64,000 bases of DNA from Methylovulum sp. Lineage in GTDB: Bacteria > Pseudomonadota > Gammaproteobacteria > Methylococcales > Methylomonadaceae. The stretch is taken from contig NZ_JAQTZU010000013.1 of assembly GCF_028687615.1 (NCBI RefSeq), positions 1 through 64,000 of the forward strand. Direction: 5' to 3'. The notes under the pieces were generated by a model that was not told the origin of the DNA, did not search any database, and was given only the letters and a program-made list of their open reading frames with translations. This document shows, piece by piece, positions 25,238 through 33,904 of the stretch. The position numbers were made by a program, and so were the translations under genes. Every line of letters starts with the position of its first letter. Within the stretch, counting starts at the first letter, position 1.

Positions 25238-25981
25238 ATGCCGCACACCTTTTTGTCCAGTAAAGCCATCCCTGTCCGTGAACGCCTGATTATGGCCTTG
25301 GATGTGCCCAGTATTCCTGAAGCCCAAGCCCTGGTCGAAGAACTGGGCGGCTCCGTGATTTTTTATAAAGTCGGCATGGAATTGTTCATGTCCGGCGATT
25401 GTTTCGGGTTTATTGAGTGGCTGAAACAGCGCGGCAAAAAAGTCTTTGTCGATTTGAAATTTTTCGACGTGCCGGAAACGGTAGGTCGGGCAATTAGGGC
25501 GTTGAGCAGCAAAGGCGTTGATTTGGCGACTATCCACGGTAATGATGCCATCATGCAATCCGCCGCCGCCAACAAAGGCGACCTTAAAGTGCTGGCAGTG
25601 ACGGCGCTTACCAGTTTGGACCGTGGTGATTTGGATGATCTGGGTTTCAAATGTGATGTCCGCGATTTGGTGTTATCCCGCGCCAAACGCGCTTTGCAAA
25701 TCGGCTGTGATGGTATTGTGTCTTCAGGTTTGGAAGCCGCCATGTTGCGGGAGCATTTAGACCACCGCTTGTTGGTCATCACCCCAGGCATCCGCCCCGT
25801 GGACAACCGCGAAGAGGACGACCAAAAACGCGTGGTCAGCGTGGAGATGGCTTTTGAGAATGGGGCTGATTATATCGTCGTTGGCAGGCCGATCCGTGAT
25901 GCCAATGACCGTAGGGCGATGGCGGAAAAAATCCAGGCACAAATTTTGGGCGTATTTGCCCAGGCTTCTGCAAGCAATTAA
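25238..25981 (+). CDS. pyrF: orotidine 5'-phosphate decarboxylase
   Basis: The enzyme decarboxylates OMP to UMP, the last step of de novo pyrimidine synthesis. The 247-residue protein has IMALDVPS, the catalytic DLKFFDVPETV (DxKxxD), ITPGIRP and ADYIVVGRPI blocks in order. The N-terminal dozen residues (MPHTFLSSKAIPV) are extra relative to most homologues, so the start might be a later codon. It follows rhodanese and precedes the TauE/SafE gene. Confidence 0.96.
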   Translation: MPHTFLSSKAIPVRERLIMALDVPSIPEAQALVEELGGSVIFYKVGMELFMSGDCFGFIEWLKQRGKKVFVDLKFFDVPETVGRAIRALSSKGVDLATIHGNDAIMQSAAANKGDLKVLAVTALTSLDRGDLDDLGFKCDVRDLVLSRAKRALQIGCDGIVSSGLEAAMLREHLDHRLLVITPGIRPVDNREEDDQKRVVSVEMAFENGADYIVVGRPIRDANDRRAMAEKIQAQILGVFAQASASN

Positions 25982-26032
25982 AAACAATAATAACTATGTC
26001 GAATATTAACTCTGTAGTGGAAGGGTTGGCTT

Positions 26033-26761
26033 ATGCCATTTGACCCCGACTTTACTACGTCTTACTTGGTTGCATTTGTCATGGGGCTGGTCAGCAGCTT
26101 GCACTGCATAGGCATGTGCGGTTCGATCATCGGCACGCTGACCTTAAGCCTCAGCCCGGAAATACGCCATAAAAAAGCCCTGTTGCTGCCTTTTGTGTTC
26201 AATTACAATTTTGGGCGCATCACCAGCTACACCATCGCCGGCGCATTAGCGGGGGTGATCCAGTCCCTTGCCACGATGCAAATGGGCGAACTTCACGGTC
26301 ATCGGCTATTGCAGATCCTCTCGGCTTTGATCATGGCCGGCGCGGGTTTGTATATTGCAGGCTGGTTCCCACGCTTTGCCTATATCGAAAAAGCCGGCAT
26401 GCACTTCTGGAAAAAAATCGAGCCTTACGGGCGCAAGCTGATCCCTGTGAAAACCCGCACCCAAGCCTATTTGTTCGGCATGGTTTGGGGCTGGCTGCCT
26501 TGCGGTTTGGTGTATGCCGCATTGGCACTGGCGGCGACGGCAGGCGATGTCAGCAAAAGCGCGTTGACCATGCTGGCTTTTGGTCTAGGTACTTTACCCG
26601 CCGTGATGGGCGTGGGTATAATGACAGGGATATTAACGCGGCTATCCCGAATGCAACGGTTTAAACAAGCGATTGGTTTGTTTATGATCATTTTAGCCTT
26701 GTTAGCGGCTTTACCGTGGTTAAACCCCATGGCAATCATCAACCATTCAGCCAACCATTAA
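26033..26761 (+). CDS. TauE/SafE-family (UrtE/CcoH-like) membrane protein with an N-terminal MCG motif
   Basis: The 242-residue protein has about six hydrophobic segments. Near the N-terminus SSLHCIGMCGSIIG puts H24, C25, M28 and C29 on a membrane helix, the metal-binding signature of the copper-handling subgroup that often sits beside cytochrome oxidase maturation genes. A second family block is FNYNFGRITSYTIAGA; LPCGLVYAALALA is typical near 160-175. No ccoGHIS genes are nearby. The start has GAAGGG about nine bases upstream. Copper or sulfite export is possible. Confidence 0.83.
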   Translation: MPFDPDFTTSYLVAFVMGLVSSLHCIGMCGSIIGTLTLSLSPEIRHKKALLLPFVFNYNFGRITSYTIAGALAGVIQSLATMQMGELHGHRLLQILSALIMAGAGLYIAGWFPRFAYIEKAGMHFWKKIEPYGRKLIPVKTRTQAYLFGMVWGWLPCGLVYAALALAATAGDVSKSALTMLAFGLGTLPAVMGVGIMTGILTRLSRMQRFKQAIGLFMIILALLAALPWLNPMAIINHSANH

Positions 26762-26770
26762 GAGGTATCT

Positions 26771-27739
26771 ATGGATCATTTCAGCGCCATTATCGGCCAG
26801 TCCCCTGAATTGGATTCCTTAATTCGTAGTGCCAAAATAGCGGCGTCCACCGATGTCACTATCCTGATTAAGGGGGAAACCGGTACGGGTAAAGAAGTCC
26901 TGGCGACGGCCATCCAAAAAGCCAGCCCGCGTGCCAACAAAAAATTCATTACCGTAAACTGTGCCGCCTTACCAGAGGGTTTGATTGAATCCGAATTGTT
27001 CGGGCATAAAAAAGGCGCGTTTACCGGAGCCAATGCCAATACCTTGGGCTTATTCCAAGCCGCCGATGGCGGAACGCTGTTTCTTGATGAAATAAACTCC
27101 CTGCCACTGCTGGTTCAAGGTAAGTTGTTACGCTTCCTGGATTCCGGCGAATGCCTGCCGGTGGGCGAAACCACGTCCTGTAAAGTGGATGTCCGTATAA
27201 TTGCCGCCACCAACGCCGATTTGAACGCACAGATTTTAGTGGGCGAATTCAGGCAGGATTTATATTTCCGCTTGAATGTCGTGCCTATAGAATTGCCGCC
27301 GTTAGCCAAACGTAGCGAAGACATCGAGCATTTGATCAAACACTTCCTCAAGTTGTTTTCAGAAACCCACGCCATTGCCGCGCCGCAATTTAGCAAATCA
27401 GCACTAAAAGTATTAAAAGCTTATAAATGGCCCGGCAATATCCGCGAATTGCGCAACTTGTGCGAACGCTTGAGCATTTTGCTGTCAGGCCGGGTGATTG
27501 AAATGGAAAACCTGCCCAGTGAGTTCCGCATCAATAGCAACGGCAATACCAATGCCGGCAAAGCCACCGGATTTATCCTGCCGGAAACGGGTTTGCAATT
27601 GGATACCTTGGAAGCGGATTTAATCAACCAGGCATTGAACCGCACCAAAGGCAACCGCAGCCAATCCGCTAAACTGCTCGGCTTAAGCCGCGACACATTG
27701 CTGTACCGTATGCAGAAACACGGTTTCACCACCCACTAA
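26771..27739 (+). CDS. sigma-54 interaction domain transcription activator
   Basis: The 322-residue protein has an AAA+ sigma-54 activator domain with Walker A GETGTGKE, the sigma-54-binding loop GAFTGA, Walker B GGTLFLDEINSL, and the sensor/RNIRELRN block (WPGNIRELRNLCERL). A C-terminal Fis-type HTH (NRSQSAKLLGLSRDTLLYRMQKHG) follows. There is no receiver, PAS or GAF domain in front, so regulation must come from another protein or level. The intact GAFTGA indicates that it can drive sigma-54 promoters. Target genes are unknown. It lies 9 bases after the TauE/SafE gene. Confidence 0.93.
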   Translation: MDHFSAIIGQSPELDSLIRSAKIAASTDVTILIKGETGTGKEVLATAIQKASPRANKKFITVNCAALPEGLIESELFGHKKGAFTGANANTLGLFQAADGGTLFLDEINSLPLLVQGKLLRFLDSGECLPVGETTSCKVDVRIIAATNADLNAQILVGEFRQDLYFRLNVVPIELPPLAKRSEDIEHLIKHFLKLFSETHAIAAPQFSKSALKVLKAYKWPGNIRELRNLCERLSILLSGRVIEMENLPSEFRINSNGNTNAGKATGFILPETGLQLDTLEADLINQALNRTKGNRSQSAKLLGLSRDTLLYRMQKHGFTTH

Positions 27740-27747
27740 GCCTTCCG

Positions 27748-27774
27748 TAGAGACGTGAAGCTTTTACGTCTCTA
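27748..27774. terminator. hairpin after the sigma-54 activator gene
   Basis: TAGAGACGT (27748-27756) pairs with ACGTCTCTA (27766-27774) around a 9-base loop, 9 bases past the stop. There is no T run, so it may instead be a small repeat. Confidence 0.4.
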
Positions 27775-27857
27775 GCCATCCCCAATGAATTTTCTCAAAT
27801 CCGTCCCGATACAATCCTAAGTTGCTGAAAAGTTTACTTGACGTTTGGAGTAATGAT

Positions 27858-28064
27858 ATGAAATTCAATGTGACCATTGACCGTGACGGGGACGGTATTT
27901 GGGTTGTCGAATGCCCATCCATCCCCGGTTGTGCAAGCCAAGGCGATACCAAGGATGAGGCGCTGGAAAATATCCAGGATGCGATTTACCAGTGCCTGTT
28001 AGTCCGTTCAGAGCGCGGTTTGCCTTTGACCATTGAAACCCGGCAAATTGAGGTGGCGGCATAA
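27858..28064 (+). CDS. HicB-type antitoxin
   Basis: The 68-residue protein has the HicB partial RNase H-like core: KFNVTIDRDGDGIWVVEC and PSIPGCASQGDTKDEALENI. ATG 27858 is chosen for GGAG nine bases upstream; the frame is open 12 codons more. It is too short for a separate DNA-binding domain, so it may regulate through the HicA complex. Its stop overlaps the start of the broken hicA. Confidence 0.85.
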   Translation: MKFNVTIDRDGDGIWVVECPSIPGCASQGDTKDEALENIQDAIYQCLLVRSERGLPLTIETRQIEVAA

Positions 28065-28289
28065 TGCCACCTTCGCTTCCTATTCTTAAAGGACGCGATG
28101 TTCTCCGCGTGTTTGGCTCGTTGGGATGGGTGGTTGCGAGGCAAAGCGGGCAGCCATATCATCATGGTTAAAGAAGGTGAAATAGCCACCTTGTCGGTCC
28201 CTGACCATAAAGAAGTGGCAAGAGGTACGCTACGCAGCCTCATTCGCGCGGCAGGTTTGACGGTAGCCGAATTCGTTGCAGCGATTTAG
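28064..28289 (+). pseudogene. HicA-type toxin gene with a one-base frameshift
   Basis: From ATG 28064 the frame reads MPPSLPILKGRDVLRVFGSL, then GWVVARQSG, clear HicA N-terminal sequence. After codon 29 it goes out of frame and stops soon. The matching C-terminus (SHIIMVKEGEIATLSVPDHK, then EVARGTLRSLIRAAGL) is in the +1 frame from about 28149. One extra base in the GGG run at 28148-28150 explains both. Joined, the two parts give the usual 74-75 residues, with the catalytic His in GSHIIMV. The toxin is therefore probably dead, or the base is a sequencing error. Stop 28287-28289 overlaps the rsmD stop on the other strand. Confidence 0.75.
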
Positions 28290-28858
28290 CGGCAGCCGAT
28301 ACCTGCGTTTTCCCGCACAAACAACTGATAAGCCACTTCTCCGGCCACTTTATCCTTCAATAACCGCCAATTCCCAGGCATCCCTTCCAGCGTTAAGTTG
28401 CTTGCCGATTCCACATAGATTTTCGCCTGTGGGCTTAACCAGCCTTTATCTTCCAGCCAATGGCAGCTTTGCACCGCTAAATCCAGTGCGAACGGGGGGT
28501 CGATAAAGACAATGTCAAACGCCTCGGCATTACCCGACAGATAACGGAACGCATCGGTCTGGACGATTTTGATTTGGCTGGCGGCGAGCTTGTCGGCATT
28601 GGCCTTCAGGCAACGGCAAACGAGGGGGTTTTGCTCGACTTGCACCACCGCCTTCGCGCCTCTTGATGCCGCTTCAAAGCCCAGCGCACCGCTACCTGCG
28701 AACAAATCCAGGCAGCGGCTACCAATGATGTCGTAATGTAGCCAATTGAACAGGGTTTCCCTCACCCGCGCGGGGGTTGGTCTTAAGCCTAGTGCGTCTT
28801 CAAACAGCACTTGGCGGCTACGCCACTCGCCGCCGATGATCCTGAGCTTATTTTGCAC
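28286..28858 (-). CDS. rsmD: 16S rRNA (guanine966-N2)-methyltransferase
   Basis: The 190-residue protein starts MQNKLRIIGGEWRSRQV, typical RsmD, with RPTPARVRETLFNWL, the SAM-binding LDLFAGSGALGFEAASRGA, and the catalytic DPPF in FIDPPFALD. It methylates G966 in helix 31 of 16S rRNA. Its start overlaps the M16 gene end by 11 bases, and its stop overlaps the hicA stop by 3 bases on the other strand. Confidence 0.95.
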   Translation of the reverse strand: MQNKLRIIGGEWRSRQVLFEDALGLRPTPARVRETLFNWLHYDIIGSRCLDLFAGSGALGFEAASRGAKAVVQVEQNPLVCRCLKANADKLAASQIKIVQTDAFRYLSGNAEAFDIVFIDPPFALDLAVQSCHWLEDKGWLSPQAKIYVESASNLTLEGMPGNWRLLKDKVAGEVAYQLFVRENAGIGCR

Positions 28859-30149
28859 TTTTTCCTACGGTCACGGTTTGTAGCAACGGCAAGCTGACGC
28901 GGCGTTTAAAGGCGTCGGTGATGGACGCACCGGTGACTTTTTCGATGTTTTGCTGGAAGCTGTCCAAATAATCCAGCGGCATATCGTAAAAACCGATCAT
29001 GCCGACATAGCCCGCCAGTTCTTTGTTGGTGTCAAAGCGCATCGCGAAACCGCCGGTGATGTTTTGCTTGGCGGCTGTTAATTCGGTTTCGCTAGGCCCT
29101 TGGGAAATAAAATTGGCGAGGGTCTTGTTCAAGACTTTCAACGCTTCCGGTGTTTGGTCGTTACGGGTTTGCAGGTTGATCAAAAATGGCCCGGGTTTTA
29201 ACATCGGTATGAACGCGCTAGCGGCACTATAAGCCAAACCGCGTTTTTCGCGCACTTCGTCAAACAGTTTCGACACCAAGCTGCCGCCGCCCAAAATATG
29301 GTTGCCGACATAAAGGCTGAAATAATCGGGATCTTTTCGGTAAGTCCCGGGCAAGCCCACGAGCACATGGGTTTGTGTCGAAGGAAATTCGATATGTTGC
29401 GCCCCGCCTTCAACGGGCATGGGCACATCCGGCAACGCGGCCGGTTTTTCTCCTACGGGCAGGCCTTTAACCAGATTTTCGGCGGTTTGTTCGGCCTGTG
29501 CTTTCGATAAATCACCGACAATGACGATGACGGCATTGGCTGCGACATAGTATTGTTGGTAAAAGCCTTGCACATCGTCACGCGTGAGGGCCGCCACGGT
29601 TTGCAACGTGCCGGAATCGGGATGGGCGTAGGGGTGCTTGCCGTACAGGGCTTGGTAAAAAGCGATGTTAGCCAGATCGCCAGGGGATTCTTCCTGCTGC
29701 TTAAGGCCTGCGAGGGTACGGCTTTTTTCACGCTCAAAATCGGCGTTGGCGAAACGGGGTTTGCCAAGGATCATTTGCATGGTCGCCAGGGCTTTGTCGA
29801 ACAAGGGCTTGTCGGTCAATGTCCGTAGCGACACCGTGGCGTAGTCTATGCCGCTGGCCGCGCCAAAGTTGGCGCCGACACTTTCAAAGCGTTCGGCGAT
29901 TTGGTCGGCATTCCAATCACCTGCGCCCGTGTCGAGCAAACCGGCGGTCAGCGCGGCAAGGCCAAATTTGTCACCATCCCGTGCACTGCCTGCGTCAAAC
30001 AGCACTTGCACATCGACCATCGGCAAGCCTTCGGTGCGGACATAATACACGCGGCTGCCTTGCGGCGTTTGCCAATGCTCGATTTTCGCGGTCGCGCTGG
30101 CGGTTTGGCTAAGCATTAACAGCATGAAACTGAAGAATAAAACGCGCAT
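28848..30149 (-). CDS. M16-family peptidase subunit without the HxxEH site
   Basis: The 433-residue product begins with a signal peptide (MRVLFFSFMLLMLSQTASA). Its N-terminal half has the M16 fold (LFDAGSARDGDKFGLAALTAGLLDTG), but the place where HxxEH should be reads AALTAGLLD, so it is a non-catalytic partner. The R/Y clamp in EVREKRGLAYSAAS is in place, as usual for this subunit. M16 pairs typically work as active/inactive heterodimers in the periplasm. The active partner gene lies upstream on the same strand (32493-31138), with one gene between. ATG 30149 is chosen because the signal peptide starts there. Confidence 0.9.
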   Translation of the reverse strand: MRVLFFSFMLLMLSQTASATAKIEHWQTPQGSRVYYVRTEGLPMVDVQVLFDAGSARDGDKFGLAALTAGLLDTGAGDWNADQIAERFESVGANFGAASGIDYATVSLRTLTDKPLFDKALATMQMILGKPRFANADFEREKSRTLAGLKQQEESPGDLANIAFYQALYGKHPYAHPDSGTLQTVAALTRDDVQGFYQQYYVAANAVIVIVGDLSKAQAEQTAENLVKGLPVGEKPAALPDVPMPVEGGAQHIEFPSTQTHVLVGLPGTYRKDPDYFSLYVGNHILGGGSLVSKLFDEVREKRGLAYSAASAFIPMLKPGPFLINLQTRNDQTPEALKVLNKTLANFISQGPSETELTAAKQNITGGFAMRFDTNKELAGYVGMIGFYDMPLDYLDSFQQNIEKVTGASITDAFKRRVSLPLLQTVTVGKSAK

Positions 30150-30288
30150 AAGTTGAGGTTTCCTTAAAGGTAATGCAGTTAAGAAACAGTGGATATATTT
30201 GTAGGATGGGTTGAACGAAAGGAAGCCTATCAAAATATACGGCAAAGCGTCAGCCCATCTACACAGGTTTAAAATTGGATAGTATTGC

Positions 30289-31029
30289 TTAATCCCGAAC
30301 CAAGCGTACTGCACACGGCAGGTTCGGGTTGTCATTGATTGCCAAACCTTCGATAAAGTTCACCAGCCACGCGCCGCCACCGTAACCGGCGTAGGGCGAA
30401 GCCGTCCATAGCCAACGCGGGTTGTTCGGGAAGACTTGCGCGTTGATATAGCTTCTATGGCCTTCTTGTGGGTTTATCAAGGTTTTCAGTTCATTGACCG
30501 ACGGCAGCCGCCAATCGGCGTGTCCCGCATAGCCGCCTTGTTTGTTGAACAAAGCCACGGCTTCTTGTGCGGCTTGCCACGCATACAAGGCCGCTTCGCC
30601 TTCCACTTGCCCGCCATGCCAACGTTGCCCCATCGCAAAACGGCACCACATCAGCCGTGATTGGGTATCTTGGGCAAGGCCATTGCTGAAGGCGCGATAG
30701 TGCCCGATCAACTCCTCGCTGACAGGCGGCCCTGGCGGGGGAGGGTGTTGCCTGGCGGATTCAGGCTCGTTTGCGGCATGGTGGCCGTGGTGTTTATGCC
30801 TGTGCTCCTGTTCCTTAATCCATTGGTCATGTTGTTTGCGTTTGACAGGGTCGAGCAGGACTTCCTTGGCATCATTCAAAATACGGGTGATGCGTTCGGC
30901 ACTGTCCTTGTCTTTGGCTTTGTCGGGATGGTGTTGTTGTATCAGGGCTTTGTGCGCCGCCTTGATCACAATATCAGGGGCGTTGCGGGCGACTTTTAAA
31001 TTGTCGTAATGGGTGCGTAGTTTTGCCAT
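30289..31029 (-). CDS. DnaJ-domain protein fused to a DUF1566 (Lcl) C-terminal domain
   Basis: The 246-residue protein has a J domain at residues 1-65 with H34-P-D36 in QQHHPDKAKD. A His/Pro linker (RHKHHGHHAANE; ARQHPPPPGPPV) follows, then a DUF1566/Lcl domain with the motif DWRLPSVNELKTLIN and WTASPYAGYGGGAWLVNF. No signal peptide is visible. The J domain should stimulate an Hsp70, while DUF1566 is usually found on exported proteins with unknown binding role. The gene sits between the two M16 genes. ATG 31029 is selected because the J domain starts there. Confidence 0.82.
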   Translation of the reverse strand: MAKLRTHYDNLKVARNAPDIVIKAAHKALIQQHHPDKAKDKDSAERITRILNDAKEVLLDPVKRKQHDQWIKEQEHRHKHHGHHAANEPESARQHPPPPGPPVSEELIGHYRAFSNGLAQDTQSRLMWCRFAMGQRWHGGQVEGEAALYAWQAAQEAVALFNKQGGYAGHADWRLPSVNELKTLINPQEGHRSYINAQVFPNNPRWLWTASPYAGYGGGAWLVNFIEGLAINDNPNLPCAVRLVRD

Positions 31030-31083
31030 AGCGTTGTTATTATTTTTGGGATGGACTTTAATTTGCCGTACCGTCGTGCGGCT

Positions 31084-31116
31084 AGACCTGCCAGGTTCAA
31101 GAAACCTGACAGGTCT
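31084..31116. repeat. hairpin AGACCTGCCAGGTT / AACCTGACAGGTCT
   Basis: The 14-base arms pair with one mismatch around CAAGA, in the gap between the M16 gene and the DnaJ/DUF1566 gene. It resembles the palindrome at 6250-6296 and may end part of the M16 transcript. Confidence 0.5.
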
Positions 31117-31137
31117 ATTTGGCAAAATCTCAGCCGC

Positions 31138-32493
31138 TTATTTTACCGCCTTCTTCCGGGCAGTTGCTGTGTTTATCGGTTGTGGCTCAAGATAAGCGAT
31201 ATTAAGATGATCTTCAAGCAGGTATTTTCGTGCCACCTCACGCACTTGTCCGGCAGTCACCTGGTTGATTTTAGCGACGTATTCATCGGCTTTTTGCCAG
31301 CCTAAGCCAATAGTTTCCAGCATTCCCAATTGCATGGCCTGGTAAAAATTGGAATCGCGCTCAAACACCGCATTCGCCAACACTTGGGCTTTAATGCGCT
31401 GCAACTCGTCTTTATTGATGAGTTGCTGTTGCAGTTGGGCGACTTGTTTTTTTAGTTCCAATTCCAATTCCCACACCGTTTTACCTTCGGCGGGCGTGGC
31501 TTCCAATTCAAACAAATCCGAGAGGCGCGAACTGAAGTTGTAACCCGCTCCCGCTGACACGGCAAGCTGTTTACCGCGTATCAATTCCTTGCTCAGCCTC
31601 GCGCTGGAGCCGCCGTCCAACACGCCTGCCAATACTTCCAGTGCGTAGGCCTCCCATTCGTGTTCGGCAGTTTTTAGCGACGGCACTTTGTAGCCCAACA
31701 CTACCGACGGCAATTTGGCGGGGACTTTCACGGTCATTTTACGCACACCCAATTGCGGCGATTCGGTTTGGGGCTTTAATGGCTTCAGCTCACTGGCCTG
31801 CAAGCCGCCAAAATATTGCTCCGCCAAGGCAAACACGTCTGGGGTTTGCACATCGCCGACCACGACCAGCGTCGCGTTGTTCGGCGCGTACCAGCGTTGG
31901 TACCAGGCTTGCAAATCGTCGACTTGGTAATTGGCAATATCGACCGGCCAGCCGATGATGGGGTTTTTGTAGGGACTGCTGGTAAACGCCAGCGCCGAAA
32001 ATTGTTCTGACATTTTCGCTTGCGGGTTGTCCTCGGTGCGCATCCGCCGTTCTTCCGTGACCACTTCCAGTTCCTTTTTCAGCTCATCCGCCAGCAAATG
32101 CAAATGCCGCATCCGGTCGGCTTCCAGTTCAAAACTCACCGCCAGCTTGGAGGCCGCCATCGTCTGGAAATAGGCCGTGTAATCCCGTCCGGTAAACGCA
32201 TTTTCATCGCCGCCGTTCTCGGCGATGATGCGCGAAAACTCGCCGACGGGATGCTTATCCGTACCCTTGAACATCATGTGTTCCAGCATGTGGGAAATGC
32301 CGGTTATACCGCCAGGCTCGTAACTGGAACCGACTTTATACCAAACCTGGGAAACCACCACGGGGGAACGGTGGTCTTCCTTCACGAGCACTTTCAGGCC
32401 ATTGCCAAGGATGCGTTCTGCAACGTGGGGGGACGCATGGCTGGTCAAGACCGGGAAACAAAATAACAGGGTGCATAGTATGCGATGCTTCAT
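31138..32493 (-). CDS. M16-family zinc peptidase (catalytic subunit)
   Basis: The 451-residue product has a signal peptide (MKHRILCTLLFCFPVLTSHA) and the inverted zinc site H68-M-L-E71-H72 in GISHMLEHMMFKGT. The third ligand is the Glu in VVTEERRMR, about 75 residues later. The rest is the usual two-domain M16B architecture. It is exported and presumably forms a heterodimer with the non-catalytic subunit encoded downstream. The substrate is unknown; PqqF-like or signal-peptide clearing roles have been proposed for relatives. Confidence 0.93.
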   Translation of the reverse strand: MKHRILCTLLFCFPVLTSHASPHVAERILGNGLKVLVKEDHRSPVVVSQVWYKVGSSYEPGGITGISHMLEHMMFKGTDKHPVGEFSRIIAENGGDENAFTGRDYTAYFQTMAASKLAVSFELEADRMRHLHLLADELKKELEVVTEERRMRTEDNPQAKMSEQFSALAFTSSPYKNPIIGWPVDIANYQVDDLQAWYQRWYAPNNATLVVVGDVQTPDVFALAEQYFGGLQASELKPLKPQTESPQLGVRKMTVKVPAKLPSVVLGYKVPSLKTAEHEWEAYALEVLAGVLDGGSSARLSKELIRGKQLAVSAGAGYNFSSRLSDLFELEATPAEGKTVWELELELKKQVAQLQQQLINKDELQRIKAQVLANAVFERDSNFYQAMQLGMLETIGLGWQKADEYVAKINQVTAGQVREVARKYLLEDHLNIAYLEPQPINTATARKKAVK

Positions 32494-32916
32494 AATTCCT
32501 CTCGATAGTTAAAAAACCGCTGCTTGGGAGACCTTTTTGGGAGGCCGTTGTTCAACGCGATTGTGCAGTTGGTTATCTTAAGCGATATTTTTAAAATGTC
32601 GGGGGTTAATGTCGGGGGGGCATGAAAATCTGGAAGATTTGTGTAGGGATAGGCTAGGCCAGTTTTGCTAAACATTAGCGCCACAGTAAAAATGGGTGCT
32701 AGTGAAAAACCAAGGCGACAGCTAACTGGCAGTTAAAGCATTTTGTTTGCCACAAAATACAAAATAGCTTCATTTTTGTTAAAATTGTGGCCTGAAAATA
32801 TAAAAAAGCTGGATAAACAAATGCTTTGCTCGTTAGAATAGATCCTTTTACCAGCAAACAAACTGTGCATTTTCCTGCTATCAGCATCACTGGCTGTAAC
32901 TTCAAAAATCAGCATA
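32494..32916. other. gap without recognisable gene
   Basis: About 420 AT-rich bases separate the M16 gene from the decayed TonB receptor. The short frames on the minus strand (for example 32699-32905) lack ribosome sites and match nothing I know. No clear terminator is visible. Promoters for the M16 gene and for the receptor locus must lie here. Confidence 0.5.
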
Positions 32917-33889
32917 ATGCGTAACCTAGCCATCACTGCCTTATTGGCGGCCCTGAGCAACCCAGCCAGTGCCTATCAGGTAAAATCCGAAGATTTAACC
33001 GGACTTTCCATCGAAGAACTGCTTAATGTCGAGATTATTAGCGCGTCGAGGATAGGGCAAAAATCCAGCCAGGCCCCGTCTTCCGTGTCGGTGCTGACGG
33101 CCAGCGATATCCGCAGTTTTGGCAGGCGTACCCTGGCCGACGCCCTTAATGGTTTATGTGGGCTGTTCACGACCAATGACCGTAACTATGCTTTCTGGGC
33201 TTGATTTGGAACCCGCTTGAAAGCACCACGTTTAAACTGCTGTACAGTTCGACTTTCCTCGCCCCTAACGCATCGGAGCTTGAATACAACAAGTATTACC
33301 ACGGTATCAATACGGATATTCAAGAAGAGCGCATTAAAAGTTATGAAGGTATTGTTGAATGGCATTCAGCCGATGGACTGAAGTTGCTTGGCTCCCTGTT
33401 CCATAATAATGTCGCCAAGGTTTTGGTTGCCAATGGGCCTGGTGGTTTGCTTGCCAATGAAGGTAAATTCCATATTTATGGCGCGGAATGGGAAGCGGAA
33501 CAACGCTGGAATAATGGACGCTTGTTAAAAGCCTCTTATACCTACAGTTTGTTGGCTGACGAACCCCATCATGGCGTGTGGAGCTTGGGTTCGCCGCAAA
33601 ATATGCTCAAACTGCATCATGCCGAACCCTTGTTCAATAATTTCGCAAAACTGGGTGTGGAAAGCATCTATATCGGCGACCGCAAAGCGGTGCAAGGCGG
33701 TTTTGCCGATGGTTATGCTTGATCAACCTAAACCTGGCTTCTGACCGGCTGCGTAAAGGTTTGGATGTTTCCTTGGGCGTTTATGACCTGCTCGATAGCC
33801 GCTATGAAACGCTAGGCGGCTACGGTATCCATAACACTCTCAAAATGAATGGACGGGAATTTCGTCTAAAACTGGTCTTTACCTTTTAA
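32917..33889 (+). pseudogene. decayed TonB-dependent receptor
   Basis: The 5' part (32917-33204) gives a signal peptide and the beginning of a plug domain: LTGLSIEELLNVEIISASRI and SSVSVLTASDIRSFGRRTLA. It then runs into a stop shortly after NDRNYAFW. From about 33195 another frame gives barrel sequence (GLIWNPLESTTFKLLYSSTF), so most of the plug and early barrel, several hundred residues, is missing. A second frameshift near 33718 moves the last strands (INLNLASDRLRKGLDVSLGV) into a third frame, ending in LKLVFTF-stop at 33889. The intact paralog starts only 15 bases later. The remains suggest an old duplicate receptor of the same locus. Confidence 0.85.
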
Positions 33890-33904
33890 TTTTGGGGAGT
33901 GATG

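Noticed and set aside
32699-32905. 68-codon minus-strand frame in the gap before the TonB receptor
   Set aside because: No ribosome site, no family, AT-rich sequence that gives such frames by chance.
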